Shown in pieces: positions 39,347-48,574 of a DNA stretch of 64,000 nucleotides (positions within the stretch are counted from its first letter, which is position 1; the number at the start of each line of letters is the position of its first letter). Both the position numbers and the translations under genes were made by a program. This DNA is from Methylobacterium nonmethylotrophicum (GTDB lineage: Bacteria > Pseudomonadota > Alphaproteobacteria > Rhizobiales > Beijerinckiaceae), in assembly GCF_004745635.1 (NCBI RefSeq), contig NZ_SRLB01000006.1, positions 62,001 to 126,000 on the forward strand, given 5' to 3'. Below the pieces are notes generated by a model that searched no databases, was not told the DNA's origin, and worked only from the letters and a program-made list of their open reading frames with translations.

Positions 39347-40747
39347 ATGCCCGAGATCCTGCCTCGCTCCACCGTCGAATCCGGTCCTGGTCCGGAGGGC
39401 TCCGTCCCGGCGAGCGAGGCCGCCCGGGTGCCGGTCCCGGCGAGCGGTCCGCACCGGGTGGTGATCGTCGGCGGCGGCTTCGGCGGGCTCACCACGGCGC
39501 GGGGCCTCGGCGGCGCCGAGGGCATCGACGTCACGCTGATCGACCGGCGCAACCATCACCTCTTTCAGCCGCTGCTCTACCAGGTCGCCACCGCGGTGAT
39601 CGCCCCGGGCGAGATCGCCGAGCCGATCCGGGCGATCCTTCGCCGGGACCGCAACGTCTCCGTGCTGATGGGCGAGGTCCAGGGCGTCGACGTCGAGGGG
39701 CGTGCCGTGATCCTGCGCGACGGCACCCGCATCCCCTACGACACGCTCGTCCTCGCCACCGGCGCCACGCACAGCTATTTCGGCCATCCCGAGTGGGAGA
39801 AGCACGCCCCGGGCCTGAAGACCCTCGACGACGCGCGCCGGATCCGGGCCCGGGTGCTGCTCGCCTTCGAGGCGGCCGAGCGCGAGGACGACCCGGCCGC
39901 CCGCGAGCGCCTCCTGACCTTCGCGGTGATCGGCGGCGGGCCGACCGGGGTCGAGATGGCGGGCGCCATCGCGGGCCTCGCCCACCACGCCCTGTCGCAG
40001 GATTTCCGCCGCATCGACCCGACCAAGGCCCGCATCCTGCTGATCGAGGCGGCGCCCCGGGTGCTCGGCACCTTCTCGGAGGACCTTTCGGCCTATACCC
40101 GCCAGGCGCTCGAGCGTCTCGGCGTCACGGTGCTGACGAACCATGCCGTCGAGGACGTGTCGGAGGCCGGCGTCACGGTGGCGGGCCGGCTGATCCCGGC
40201 CGCCACCGTGGTCTGGGGCGCGGGCGTGCGCGCCTCGCCGGCGGGCGAGTGGCTCGGGGTCGAGACGACGCGCCAGGGCCACGTCCCCGTGGGTCCGGAC
40301 CTCGCGGTGATCGGCCGGCCCGGGATCTACGCGCTCGGCGACCTCGCGATGGCGAAGGCCGAGGACGGCACGCCCCTGCCGGGCCTCGCCCAGGTGGCCG
40401 ACCAGCAGGGCCGCTATCTCGGCCGCTCCTTGCGCGCCCGGATCCTGCACGGCGCCGCCCCGGCGCCGTTCCGCTTCAAGAGCCGCGGCAACCTGGCGAT
40501 CATCGGCCGCAATGCCGGCGTCGTGCAGTGGGACCACACCAAGCTGAAGGGCTTCCTCGCCTGGTTCGTCTGGGGCGTCGCCCACGTCTACCTGCTGGTC
40601 GGCTTCCAGAACCGCATCGTCGTCACCCTGCGCTGGCTCTGGGCCTACCTGAGCTTCCAGCGCGGCGCCCGCCTGATCGCCGAGCGCGACGAGGCCGTGA
40701 TGGCGCTCATCCGCGGCAAGGCGCCGGCCGCGCCTCCCCCGCCCTGA
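39347..40747 (+). CDS. ndh: Type II NADH dehydrogenase (NDH-2)
   Basis: This single-subunit, non-proton-pumping NADH:quinone oxidoreductase has 466 residues. The FAD motif is VVIVGGGFGGLTTARGLGG (about 39-57), followed by NHHLFQPLLYQVATAVI. The NADH motif FAVIGGGPTGVEMAGAIAGL (about 190) and YALGDLAMAK (about 327) follow. Amphipathic/hydrophobic C-terminal helices (LAWFVWGVAHVYLLVGFQNR) attach it to the inner membrane. The start ATG at 39347 is taken because homology begins soon after; the upstream frame is open but unlike the family. Confidence 0.93.
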   Translation: MPEILPRSTVESGPGPEGSVPASEAARVPVPASGPHRVVIVGGGFGGLTTARGLGGAEGIDVTLIDRRNHHLFQPLLYQVATAVIAPGEIAEPIRAILRRDRNVSVLMGEVQGVDVEGRAVILRDGTRIPYDTLVLATGATHSYFGHPEWEKHAPGLKTLDDARRIRARVLLAFEAAEREDDPAARERLLTFAVIGGGPTGVEMAGAIAGLAHHALSQDFRRIDPTKARILLIEAAPRVLGTFSEDLSAYTRQALERLGVTVLTNHAVEDVSEAGVTVAGRLIPAATVVWGAGVRASPAGEWLGVETTRQGHVPVGPDLAVIGRPGIYALGDLAMAKAEDGTPLPGLAQVADQQGRYLGRSLRARILHGAAPAPFRFKSRGNLAIIGRNAGVVQWDHTKLKGFLAWFVWGVAHVYLLVGFQNRIVVTLRWLWAYLSFQRGARLIAERDEAVMALIRGKAPAAPPPP

Positions 40748-40766
40748 CCCTTCGACGGAGCACGCG

Positions 40767-41132
40767 ATGGCGAGACCCCCCTCCGACCTGCCGCCGACCC
40801 GCACGATCGCGCCGGTCGCGACGCCGCCCGATTCCGCGGCGCCGACCTCGGCCCAGCTCAAGGCCGACATCGACAGCGGCCGCACCGGCGACAAGACGGA
40901 GGTGTTCGATCCCGGCCTGTCGCCGCTGGGCACCGACGACGAGGCCGCCGGCCACACGCCCTCGCCCGAGCGGGTGGCGCTGGCCCGGGCGACGGAAGGG
41001 GCGGGGCGCTGGCGCGCCGGCGGCGAGACGAAGTCCTACGCCCATCACCGCCAGAACAAGGCGCTGTGGTTCTTCCTCGCCTTCATCGTGCTGGCGGCCC
41101 TCGTGTTCGCGTCGGTGGCGTGGCTGCGCTGA
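40767..41132 (+). CDS. Hypothetical tail-anchored membrane protein
   Basis: The 121-residue protein has a disordered Pro/Ala/Asp-rich N-terminus and one C-terminal membrane helix (residues 98-118, ALWFFLAFIVLAALVFASVA). It starts 19 bp after the NADH dehydrogenase stop with GACGGAG as ribosome-binding site, so the two are probably co-transcribed. No family is recognised. Confidence 0.68.
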   Translation: MARPPSDLPPTRTIAPVATPPDSAAPTSAQLKADIDSGRTGDKTEVFDPGLSPLGTDDEAAGHTPSPERVALARATEGAGRWRAGGETKSYAHHRQNKALWFFLAFIVLAALVFASVAWLR

Positions 41133-41210
41133 GCTAAGCGGACTGGTGTTTGCGTGCTACAGGGTACAGACAGTGCGGTTCTGGCGGCGTCAGGCCCTCC
41201 TCCTACCCGC

Positions 41211-41366
41211 GACCTCATCCTGAGGTGCTGCTGCTTGCAGCAGCCTCGAAGGAGGCCTCCAAAAGGCTCCGCGATCCCTGGAGCCCTCCTTCGAGGCCGT
41301 CGATCAAAGATCGAATCGATCTCCGATCGCGTGCGATCTCCGATCGCCAGCACCTCAGGATGAGGT
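41211..41366. repeat. Family B structured palindromic element, copy 2
   Basis: This 156-bp copy matches 37755-37910 over its whole length in the same orientation. Outer arms are GACCTCATCCTGAGGTGCT and complement. The first hairpin is GCTGCTGC-tt-GCAGCAGC, where copy 1 has GCTGCCGC-tt-GCGGCAGC, so pairing is kept. The internal stem CCTCGAAGGA / TCCTTCGAGG and the GATC repeats are shared. Confidence 0.87.
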
Positions 41367-41559
41367 TTGAGGATCGGAGATCCGTGACCGCCGGTAGATC
41401 GCGCTGTCGTGTACCGTGACCTGCCTGGCGCAACTCCGCTTAAGTTTTCGTTTTGCCGCAATTTTATTTTGCAAAACCGGCGATCGATTTTGTGAAACCT
41501 GCTTGGCGGCCCGGTCGAGGCGCCGGAGCCGGTGTCGAGGTCCGCGAGCGGCGTCCGGA

Positions 41560-41591
41560 CGAAGAATGCCCCGGGCTCATCGCCCGGGGCA
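41560..41591 (-). terminator. Intrinsic terminator of the outer membrane protein gene
   Basis: Read on the minus strand, TGCCCCGGGC - gatga - GCCCGGGGCA is a 10-bp perfect stem followed by TTCTTC, about 35 bp beyond the stop codon. Confidence 0.8.
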
Positions 41592-41625
41592 CGGATCTCA
41601 CGCGTCAGGGCGCGGGAGCCTCGGC

Positions 41626-42462
41626 TCAGAACGTGCCGAACTTGAAGTTGAGGCCGGCGCGGACGAGGCTGCCCTCGGTGCGGAACCGCGTGAAGTAGCC
41701 GACGCCGGGGCTGAGCGGCGCGCCGGTCGAGGCGACCAGGATGTTGCGGCTGCCAAGGTCGTAGCGGAGGTATTCGATCTTGGCCGTCACCGCGCTCGAC
41801 TTGAGGAAGTTCAGGAACGAGTCGGTCGGAAGGGCGTACTCGACGCCGCCGCCATAGGCGTAGCCGGTCTCGATCCGCGAGCGGCTGCCGAAATAGGTGA
41901 CCGGCGCGTTGGTCTGGAAGGCCACCGTCTGGGTCACGTCGCCGTAGGCGAAGCCGCCGGTGCCGTAGACCAGGAAGCGGTCGAACGCGTAGCCGATCCG
42001 GCCCCGCACCGTACCGACGAAGCTGAGATCCGCCCGGTAGCTGTTGGTGAGCAGGTTCGGGTTGAAGGCCGGCAGGAAGATCGTCTCGCTGCGCCGGCGG
42101 TTCAGGTCGGTATAGGCCGCGTCGGCCTCCAGGCCGATGACGAAGCCGGAGCCCGGCGTGAACTGGTAGTTGTAGCCGACCTGGCCGCCGGCGGTGAAGC
42201 CGTCCTGCGGCAGCGGGACGTTGGGGCGGCGCAGGCCGTTATTGACGTTGGTCTGCAGCGCGCCGATGCCGGTGGTGCGCAGGGTGTCGGCCTCGGTGAA
42301 GGCGTAGCCGGCATTGACGCCGAAATAGGCCCCCGTCCAGGTGAAGACCGGAACCGGCGTGAAGACCGGCGGCGGCGCCGCGCGCCGCGGCAGGTCGGCC
42401 GCGGAGGCAGCGCCCGCGGACAGGACGGCGGCGCCTCCGGCCGCGAGGATGCGTCTGAGCAT
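41626..42462 (-). CDS. Outer membrane beta-barrel protein (Omp25/Omp31-like)
   Basis: The 278-residue protein has a signal peptide (MLRRILAAGGAAVLSAGAASAAD) and a Pro-rich linker. The barrel of alternating amphipathic strands begins FTWTGAYFGVNAGYAFTE, the usual start of the alphaproteobacterial Omp25/RopB-like porin family. It ends LVRAGLNFKFGTF, with the C-terminal Phe needed for barrel assembly. The ATG at 42462 is preceded by GGGAAA. It is monocistronic with its own terminator. Confidence 0.88.
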   Translation of the reverse strand: MLRRILAAGGAAVLSAGAASAADLPRRAAPPPVFTPVPVFTWTGAYFGVNAGYAFTEADTLRTTGIGALQTNVNNGLRRPNVPLPQDGFTAGGQVGYNYQFTPGSGFVIGLEADAAYTDLNRRRSETIFLPAFNPNLLTNSYRADLSFVGTVRGRIGYAFDRFLVYGTGGFAYGDVTQTVAFQTNAPVTYFGSRSRIETGYAYGGGVEYALPTDSFLNFLKSSAVTAKIEYLRYDLGSRNILVASTGAPLSPGVGYFTRFRTEGSLVRAGLNFKFGTF

Positions 42463-43124
42463 CGGAATTTCCCTTTGTGCGTGATTGGGACGCCCGCGTG
42501 ATAACCGGCCGCCCCGGCGGGGCCTATGTCCGGATGGCCACGGCGGCACGGAATGCGCGCCTTCGACCAAGTTTCGGGCCGACAATCGACGCAATTTGAC
42601 TGGGAGTGGTCGAGGGGACACGCGACAACTCGTCTTTCATGATCTAACAAAAAATCTCGTCTGTAGTCGGGATTAAACGGGATGTTCGGACGTAAGCTTT
42701 CCGCGCCGGGCCGGGAACGCCACGGGCCGGCGAGTGGCGCCTCGATACGTGGCGACGCGACCGCTGGCCCCCGGACCGCACCCGGGATCGCGGCTCGGAG
42801 ACGTGAACAATGCGGTCATGTGGTCCTGCTCTCCCGGGTGCTCATTTTCTCTTGGGCCGACGTTCAATTTTTCTGATTCGAGAGCGCCTTGACGTAAATC
42901 GCGTTCAATCTTAGCTCAGTTCGGCGCGGCGATCGTGTGACTGGATCCTCTGATCTCGACGGATCGGCGCCAAGTCCCGAACCGGGCGCGGTGCGTGTGG
43001 CCGAAGGTCCGGGGCCCCGGCCTTGGACTCTCCTGCGCCCGCGTGTAGAAGCCCGACGATCCCATCGCGTTACGTCCGCGCCGGCGTCCCGTCCGGTCGG
43101 CTCCCGACAACTCCCGAGGCCATC
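42463..43124. other. Long intergenic region upstream of glyA
   Basis: This 662-base gap lies between the divergent outer membrane protein gene and glyA. It has AT-rich patches at about 42630-42680 and 42840-42920. No gene or known riboswitch could be recognised; a possible glyA promoter lies at 42889-42917. Confidence 0.5.
42889..42917 (+). promoter_or_regulatory. Possible sigma70 promoter upstream of glyA
   Basis: TTGACG, a 17-base spacer and TAGCTC lie about 210 bp before the glyA start, in an AT-rich patch. The -35 box is good and the -10 box is poor. Confidence 0.35.
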
Positions 43125-44426
43125 ATGAGCGTGGGCACCGCCGCCAATTCCCGGTCCAACTCGTTCTTCTCCGCGTCGCTGGCCGACGCCGATCCGGAGC
43201 TCGCCCGCGCGGTCGGGCAGGAGCTCGGTCGCCAGCAGCACGAGATCGAGCTGATCGCCTCGGAGAACATCGTCTCGCGCGCCGTGCTCGAGGCGCAGGG
43301 CTCGGTGCTGACCAACAAGTATGCCGAGGGTTATCCGGGCCGGCGCTACTACGGCGGCTGCGAGTTCGTCGACATCGCCGAGAACCTCGCCATCGAGCGC
43401 GCCAAGCGCCTGTTCGGGTGCGACTTCGCCAACGTGCAGCCGAATTCCGGCTCGCAGGCGAACCAGGCCGTGTTCATGGCGACCATGCAGCCCGGCGACA
43501 CCTTCCTCGGCCTCGACCTCGCGGCGGGCGGCCACCTCACCCACGGCGCGCCCCCGAACGTCTCGGGCAAGTGGTTCAAGCCGGTCTCCTACACCGTGCG
43601 CCGCGACGACCAGCGCATCGACATGGAGCAGGTCGAGCGCCTGGCCCAGGAGCACAAGCCCAAGGTCATCATCGCGGGCGGCTCAGGGTATCCCCGCCAC
43701 TGGGACTTCGCGAGGTTCCGCGAGATCGCCGACAGCGTCGGCGCGGTGTTCTTCGTCGACATGGCCCACTTCGCCGGCCTGGTGGCGGGCGGCGCTCATC
43801 CGTCGCCGTTCCCGCACGCCCACGTCGTCACCACCACCACCCACAAGACCCTGCGCGGCCCGCGCGGCGGCATGATCCTGACCAACGACGAGGCGCTGGC
43901 CAAGAAGCTGAACTCGGCGATCTTCCCGGGCCTCCAGGGCGGGCCGCTGATGCACGTCATCGCCGGCAAGGCGGTGGCCTTCGGCGAGGCGCTGCGGCCG
44001 GAGTTCAAGGTCTATGCCCGCCAGGTGGTGGAGAACGCCCGCGCGCTCGCCGACACGATCATCTCGGGCGGCTACGACATCACCTCGGGCGGCACCGACA
44101 ACCACCTGATGCTGGTCGATCTCCGTTCCAAGGAGCTGACCGGCAAGGCGGCGGAAGCCGCGCTCTCCCGCGCCGGCATCACCTGCAACAAGAACGGCGT
44201 GCCGTTCGATCCCCAGAAGCCGACGATCACCTCCGGCATCCGGCTCGGCACCCCGGCCGCGACCTCGCGCGGCTTCGGCGTGGCGGAGTTCAAGAAGGTC
44301 GGCGAGCTGATCGTGCAGGTGCTCGACGGCCTGCATCGCGCCGGCGAGGCGGGGGATGCGGGTGCCGAGGAGGCGGCCAAGCGCGAGGTCCACTCCCTCA
44401 CCGACCGCTTCCCGATCTACGGCTGA
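43125..44426 (+). CDS. glyA: Serine hydroxymethyltransferase
   Basis: This PLP enzyme interconverts serine and glycine with tetrahydrofolate and, in methylotrophs, feeds the serine cycle. The 433-residue product has the motifs [20 protein letters not shown] and [18 protein letters not shown]. It has the PLP Lys in [16 protein letters not shown] and [15 protein letters not shown] near the C-terminus. The ATG at 43125 fits the family's N-terminus. It is followed by a perfect terminator and then nrdR-ribD-ribE. Confidence 0.96.
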   Translation: MSVGTAANSRSNSFFSASLADADPELARAVGQELGRQQHEIELIASENIVSRAVLEAQGSVLTNKYAEGYPGRRYYGGCEFVDIAENLAIERAKRLFGCDFANVQPNSGSQANQAVFMATMQPGDTFLGLDLAAGGHLTHGAPPNVSGKWFKPVSYTVRRDDQRIDMEQVERLAQEHKPKVIIAGGSGYPRHWDFARFREIADSVGAVFFVDMAHFAGLVAGGAHPSPFPHAHVVTTTTHKTLRGPRGGMILTNDEALAKKLNSAIFPGLQGGPLMHVIAGKAVAFGEALRPEFKVYARQVVENARALADTIISGGYDITSGGTDNHLMLVDLRSKELTGKAAEAALSRAGITCNKNGVPFDPQKPTITSGIRLGTPAATSRGFGVAEFKKVGELIVQVLDGLHRAGEAGDAGAEEAAKREVHSLTDRFPIYG

Positions 44427-44488
44427 TCGCGAGAGCCTGACTCCCGGCTTCCCCTTCCGCCGGGAGCGCTCTAGAACACGCCCCTCCG

Positions 44489-44519
44489 GGGCCGGTCCCG
44501 CGCGGGACCGGCCCTTTTT
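44489..44519 (+). terminator. Perfect 26-bp palindrome terminator after glyA
   Basis: GGGCCGGTCCCGC is followed directly by its exact complement (44489-44514), then TTTTT. It is a textbook intrinsic terminator 63 bp after glyA. nrdR begins only 25 bases later. Confidence 0.92.
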
Positions 44520-44543
44520 CGTCACGAGAGGAACGGGCGGCCG

Positions 44544-45080
44544 ATGCGGTGCCCCTATTGCGGCGGCCTCGACACGCAGGTGAAGGATTCGCGGCCGAGC
44601 GACGACAGCTCGGCGATCCGGCGCCGGCGGATCTGCCCGGATTGCGGCGGCCGCTTCACCACCTTCGAGCGGGTGCAGCTGCGCGAGCTGATCGTGGTCA
44701 AGCGCTCGGGCCGCAGGGTGCCGTTCGATCGCGACAAGCTGCAGCGCTCGGTCGAGACGGCTTTGCGCAAGCGCCCGGTCGAGCCGGAGCGGATCGAGCG
44801 CCTGGTGAGCGGCATCACCCGGCGCCTGGAGAGCAGCGGCGAGGCCGAGGTGACCAGCGAGGCGATCGGCGAGGCGGTGATGGAGGGGCTCAAAGGCCTC
44901 GACGACGTCGCCTACGTGCGCTTCGCCTCGGTCTACAAGAATTTTCGGGAGGCCCGGGACTTCGAGGAGCTGCTCGGCCACCTCGCCGCCGGCGCGGCGC
45001 AGGCCGCGGCGGCCGCCGACGAGACGGCCCCGGCCGACGAGGCGCCGCCGGCCCGGCGCCCGCGGACCCGCGCGTCATGA
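44544..45080 (+). CDS. nrdR: Transcriptional repressor NrdR
   Basis: NrdR represses ribonucleotide reductase genes according to ATP/dATP levels. The 178-residue protein has the N-terminal zinc ribbon (Cys3, Cys6, Cys31, Cys34) and the ATP-cone domain (about 49-139: [31 protein letters not shown]). An Ala/Pro-rich C-terminal tail extends beyond the usual ~150 residues. AGAGGAACG precedes the ATG. Its stop overlaps the ribD start by four bases (ATGA), as is common in alphaproteobacteria. Confidence 0.95.
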   Translation: MRCPYCGGLDTQVKDSRPSDDSSAIRRRRICPDCGGRFTTFERVQLRELIVVKRSGRRVPFDRDKLQRSVETALRKRPVEPERIERLVSGITRRLESSGEAEVTSEAIGEAVMEGLKGLDDVAYVRFASVYKNFREARDFEELLGHLAAGAAQAAAAADETAPADEAPPARRPRTRAS

Positions 45081-46210
45081 GCGGGCCGGATGCTGCGGCC
45101 CAACAGGCGGTCGACCGGCGCTACATGCGCCTCGCCCTGGCGCTCGGCCGGCGCCACCTGGGCCAGGCCTGGCCGAACCCGTCGGTCGGCGCGGTGCTGG
45201 TCGGCGGTCCGCCCGGGGCCGAGCGCATCCTCGCCCAGGGCGTGACGCAGGAGGGCGGCCGGCCCCATGCCGAGCGGGTGGCCCTCGCGGCGGCCGGGGA
45301 GGCGGCCCGAGGCGCGACCCTCTACGTGACCCTGGAGCCGTGCTCGCATCACGGCCGCACCTCGCCATGCGCCGATGCCACCATCGCGGCCGGCGTCGCC
45401 CGGGTGGTCAGCGCGATGGACGACCCCGACCCCCGGGTCGCCGGCCGTGGCCATGCCCGGCTGAAGGAGGCCGGCATCGCCGTCTCGGTCGGGCTGATGG
45501 GGCTTGAGGCGGCCCGCGACCAGCGCGGCCACATCGCGCGGATCACCCTGGGCCGGCCGGCCGTCTTCCTCAAGCTCGCCCGCACGGCGGACGGCTTTGC
45601 GGCGGGAGGGGAGGGGCGGCTGATGATCAGCGGGCCCCGGGCCAATGCCGAGATCCACCTGCAGCGGGCCCATTGCGACGCCATCATGGTCGGCGTCGGC
45701 ACGGTGCTGGCGGACGACCCCGAACTGACCGTGCGCCTGCCCGGGATGGCGGCGCGCTCGCCGCTGCGGATCGTCCTCGATCCCCAGCTCCGCACGCCCC
45801 CTACGGCCCGCCTGGTGCGCACGAGCGCGACCGTCCCGACCCTGATCCTCGCAGGCCCCGGCGGCCCCGCCGCGGCGGCCGAGGCGCTGACGGCGGCCGG
45901 TGCCGAGGTGCAACGGGTGCCGATCACCGCCGAGGGGCGCATCGACTTGCCCGCAGCCCTGCTTTTCCTCGGCGCCCGCGGCCTGACCCGGATCTGCTCG
46001 GAGGGCGGGCCGACCCTCGCCGATGCCCTCGCGCGCGAGAACCTCGTCGACGAGTGCCTGCTCGTCACCGGCGACAGGCCCCTCGGCCAGCCCGGCCTGC
46101 CGGCGGTCGGCCCGAACCTCGCCGCGCGCCTCGCCTCGGCGGACTTCGCGGTCGCGGAGGAGTACAGGATCGGGACCGATCTCTTCACCTGCCACGCACG
46201 GAGCCCGTAG
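45077..46210 (+). CDS. ribD: Riboflavin biosynthesis bifunctional deaminase/reductase RibD
   Basis: RibD carries out two steps of riboflavin synthesis. The 377-residue product has an N-terminal deaminase domain with zinc ligands His64, Cys89 and Cys98 ([24 protein letters not shown]). The C-terminal reductase domain (about 155-377) has [26 protein letters not shown], and [20 protein letters not shown]. It is translationally coupled to nrdR and directly abuts ribE. No FMN riboswitch is seen. Confidence 0.95.
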   Translation: MSGPDAAAQQAVDRRYMRLALALGRRHLGQAWPNPSVGAVLVGGPPGAERILAQGVTQEGGRPHAERVALAAAGEAARGATLYVTLEPCSHHGRTSPCADATIAAGVARVVSAMDDPDPRVAGRGHARLKEAGIAVSVGLMGLEAARDQRGHIARITLGRPAVFLKLARTADGFAAGGEGRLMISGPRANAEIHLQRAHCDAIMVGVGTVLADDPELTVRLPGMAARSPLRIVLDPQLRTPPTARLVRTSATVPTLILAGPGGPAAAAEALTAAGAEVQRVPITAEGRIDLPAALLFLGARGLTRICSEGGPTLADALARENLVDECLLVTGDRPLGQPGLPAVGPNLAARLASADFAVAEEYRIGTDLFTCHARSP

Positions 46211-46855
46211 ATGTTCACCGGCCTCGTCTCGGATGTCGGCCGCGTCGCCGCGGTCTCCGGCGATTCCAAGCTCCGGCGCATCGCCATCGACTGCGCCTAC
46301 GACCCCGCCACGATCCTGATCGGCGCCTCGATCGCCTGCGCGGGGCCCTGCCTCACCGCCGTGACGGTGACGCCGCGCGAGGGCGGCTGCACCTTCGCGG
46401 TCGATGCCGCTGCCGAGACCCTGGCCCGCACCACGGTGGGGCTTTGGGCGCCCGGCACCCGGGTGAACCTCGAGCGCTCGCTCAAGATCGGCGACGAGCT
46501 CGGCGGCCACCTCGTCACCGGCCACGTCGACGGGCTGGCCGAGATCCTGGCCCGCGAGCCGGTGACGGCGCAGGTCGACGATGTCTGGGCCCCGAGCGAG
46601 CGTTTCGTGATCCGGGCGCCCGCGCCGCTGGCGCGCTTCATCGCCGAGAAGGGCTCGGTCTGCCTCGACGGCACCTCGCTCACCGTGAACGGTGTCGAGG
46701 GCGACACCTTCACGGTGCTGCTGATCCCCCACACGCTCGCGGTCACCACCTGGGGCGAGCGCCGGGCCGGCGACCGGCTCAACCTCGAGGTCGATCTGAT
46801 CGCCCGCTACGCGGCGCGGTTGACCGAGGCGCGGGAGGCGGTCGGGACCGTCTGA
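46211..46855 (+). CDS. ribE: Riboflavin synthase alpha subunit
   Basis: This enzyme dismutates two lumazine molecules to riboflavin. The 214-residue protein is two homologous beta-barrel modules, starting MFTGLVSDVGRV and repeated from about residue 98 (HLVTGHVDGLAEI). Each has a substrate loop such as GASIACAGPCLTAV and KGSVCLDGTSLTVNGV. The start codon directly follows the ribD stop. Confidence 0.95.
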   Translation: MFTGLVSDVGRVAAVSGDSKLRRIAIDCAYDPATILIGASIACAGPCLTAVTVTPREGGCTFAVDAAAETLARTTVGLWAPGTRVNLERSLKIGDELGGHLVTGHVDGLAEILAREPVTAQVDDVWAPSERFVIRAPAPLARFIAEKGSVCLDGTSLTVNGVEGDTFTVLLIPHTLAVTTWGERRAGDRLNLEVDLIARYAARLTEAREAVGTV

Positions 46856-46877
46856 AGGTCGGCGGCCGGTCGCGCCC

Positions 46878-48119
46878 TCAGCCTCCGGTCGCCGCGGTCC
46901 CGTGCGGGCCGATGCGCCGCGGCATCAGCCCTTCCCGGCACAGCGTGTCCAGGATCTCGGCGGTGTGGCCGGGGCCGCGGGTCTCGATCGTGACGTCGAT
47001 CGAGACGCTTTTCGCCGGCACGTCGAGGTGCAGGCGGCCGTGCGAGACCTCCAGGATGTTGGCGCCGAGCTCGCCGAGCCGCCCGGCGACCCGCCCGAGC
47101 ACGCCGGGCCGGTCGCTCGCGGTCATCCGGAACGAGATGATGCGGTCCTCGCGCTCCAGCTCGCGCACCATCACGGAGGCGAGCAGCCGCGCGTCGATGT
47201 TGCCGCCGCAGAGCACCAGCCCGACGGTGCGGCCGGAAAAGAGGTCGGGCCGGGCGAGCAGCGCCGCGAGGCCGGCGGCGCCCGCGCCCTCGGCGAGGCT
47301 GCGCTGGAGCGTGGCGTAGTCGTGCACCGCCCGCTCGATCTGCGGCTCGTCGACGAGGACGATCTCGCGCACGAGGTCGCGGATGATCGGCAGGGTCAGG
47401 CGGCCGACGGTCTTGACCGCGATGCCCTCGGCGAGCGTCGGGCCGCCGATCGGGCGGTCCTGCCCGTCGATGGCGTTGAGGAACGAGGGGTAGAGCGCGG
47501 CTTCGACGCCGTAGAGCGCCACCTGCGGCTCCGGGCTCGCCGCCACCGCGATGCCGCTCATCAGGCCGCCGCCGCCGATCGGCACCACCAGGCAGTCGAG
47601 GTCCGGGGCGTCCTCCAGCATCTCCAGCGCGATCGTGCCCTGGCCGGCCATCACCAGCGGATCGTCGTAGGGGTGGACCAGCACGTAGCCGTGCGCCTCG
47701 ACGAGGCGCTCGACGGCGGCTGCCGCCTCGACCAGGGTCTCGCCCTCCAGCACCACCGTGGCGCCGTGGGCGCGGGTGTTCTCGACCTTCACCAGCGGAG
47801 TCGTCGCCGGCATCACGATGGTGGCCGGGATGTCGAGGCGCTTGGCGTGGTAGGCCACGGCCTGGGCGTGGTTGCCGGCCGACATCGCCACCACGCCGCG
47901 GCGGCTCTCCGCCTCCGAGAGGGCGCTGAGCCGGTTGATCGCGCCCCGCTCCTTGAAGGCGCCGGTCGCCTGCATGTTCTCGTGCTTGACGAGCACCCGC
48001 GCCCCGGTCAGCTCCGACAGGCGCGGCGCCTGCACCAGCGGCGTGCGCAGCACGTGGCCGCGGATCGTGCGGGAGGCCCGGACGACGTCGTCCGGGGTGA
48101 TGGCGTAGGGCTGGCTCAA
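46878..48119 (-). CDS. ilvA: Threonine ammonia-lyase
   Basis: This PLP enzyme deaminates threonine to 2-oxobutyrate for isoleucine synthesis or breakdown. The roughly 413-residue protein has PLP Lys56 in ATGAFKERGA, SAGNHAQAVAYHAKRL (about 85), the PLP-phosphate loop VPIGGGGLMSGIAVA (about 185), and VLCGGNIDARLL. One C-terminal ACT domain (about 325-400) is typical of the TdcB/IlvA short form. The TTG at 48119 is preferred, since GGAGAAG lies just upstream; a GTG at 48143 would add eight residues. Confidence 0.93.
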   Translation of the reverse strand: MSQPYAITPDDVVRASRTIRGHVLRTPLVQAPRLSELTGARVLVKHENMQATGAFKERGAINRLSALSEAESRRGVVAMSAGNHAQAVAYHAKRLDIPATIVMPATTPLVKVENTRAHGATVVLEGETLVEAAAAVERLVEAHGYVLVHPYDDPLVMAGQGTIALEMLEDAPDLDCLVVPIGGGGLMSGIAVAASPEPQVALYGVEAALYPSFLNAIDGQDRPIGGPTLAEGIAVKTVGRLTLPIIRDLVREIVLVDEPQIERAVHDYATLQRSLAEGAGAAGLAALLARPDLFSGRTVGLVLCGGNIDARLLASVMVRELEREDRIISFRMTASDRPGVLGRVAGRLGELGANILEVSHGRLHLDVPAKSVSIDVTIETRGPGHTAEILDTLCREGLMPRRIGPHGTAATGG

Positions 48120-48166
48120 CGGGCTTCTCCGGCGCAGCACCACTCTACGGCCGGCAGCATCCGGCG

Positions 48167-48574
48167 TCAGCCCGCCCCCGGCTCGGCGAGCGCCGCGTCC
48201 GGCGTGTCGAGGTAGTAGTGCTTGAGGAGATAGAGCGCCGCGCCGCCGACCGGGCCGCGGTCGCTCGACAGGCCCGACAGGTCGGTGCGATTGAGCCCCG
48301 AGAACTCGCAGACCGCGTAGCGCGGCACCGGGGTGCGGCCGTCGCGCTCCTGCGAAAAGTCGATGCGGATGCTGCGCTCCTGCGGCCCGCTCGCCGTGCG
48401 CAGGACCGCGACGCGGGCGCCCGCCGGCACCAGGGTCGGCAGCGCCCGCCGGCAGGTCCGGGCCTGCTCCGCGTCGACGCTCCCGGAGCAGGCGCCGAGG
48501 CCGAGAAGGGCGGCGAGGATTACGGGCCTCGTCTTCCCCCTGACGCTCGGGCTCACCCCCGTTTCCAAGGTCAC
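48167..48574 (-). CDS. Hypothetical lipoprotein
   Basis: The roughly 135-residue product has a lipoprotein signal (ILAALLGLGACSGS, lipobox LGAC), then a soluble domain with two more Cys in RTCRRALPT and YAVCEF. A GTG at 48574 overlaps the hemB stop codon, suggesting translational coupling; a second GTG lies at 48556. It is unknown beyond that, although co-transcription with hemB is likely. Confidence 0.7.
   Translation of the reverse strand: MTLETGVSPSVRGKTRPVILAALLGLGACSGSVDAEQARTCRRALPTLVPAGARVAVLRTASGPQERSIRIDFSQERDGRTPVPRYAVCEFSGLNRTDLSGLSSDRGPVGGAALYLLKHYYLDTPDAALAEPGAG

Larger units (their letters stand above)
41133..41625. other. Intergenic region with repeat B2, an AT-rich patch and a terminator
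   Basis: These 493 bases contain element B2 (41211-41366), an AT-rich patch (about 41440-41500), and the terminator of the outer membrane protein gene (41560-41591). No gene is supported. Confidence 0.6.

Noticed and set aside
42463..43124. Possible glycine or folate riboswitch before glyA
   Set aside because: None of the conserved core elements was recognisable by eye; a covariance-model search would be needed.
44521..45076. FMN riboswitch ahead of ribD
   Set aside because: ribD overlaps nrdR and there is no leader in which a riboswitch could lie.
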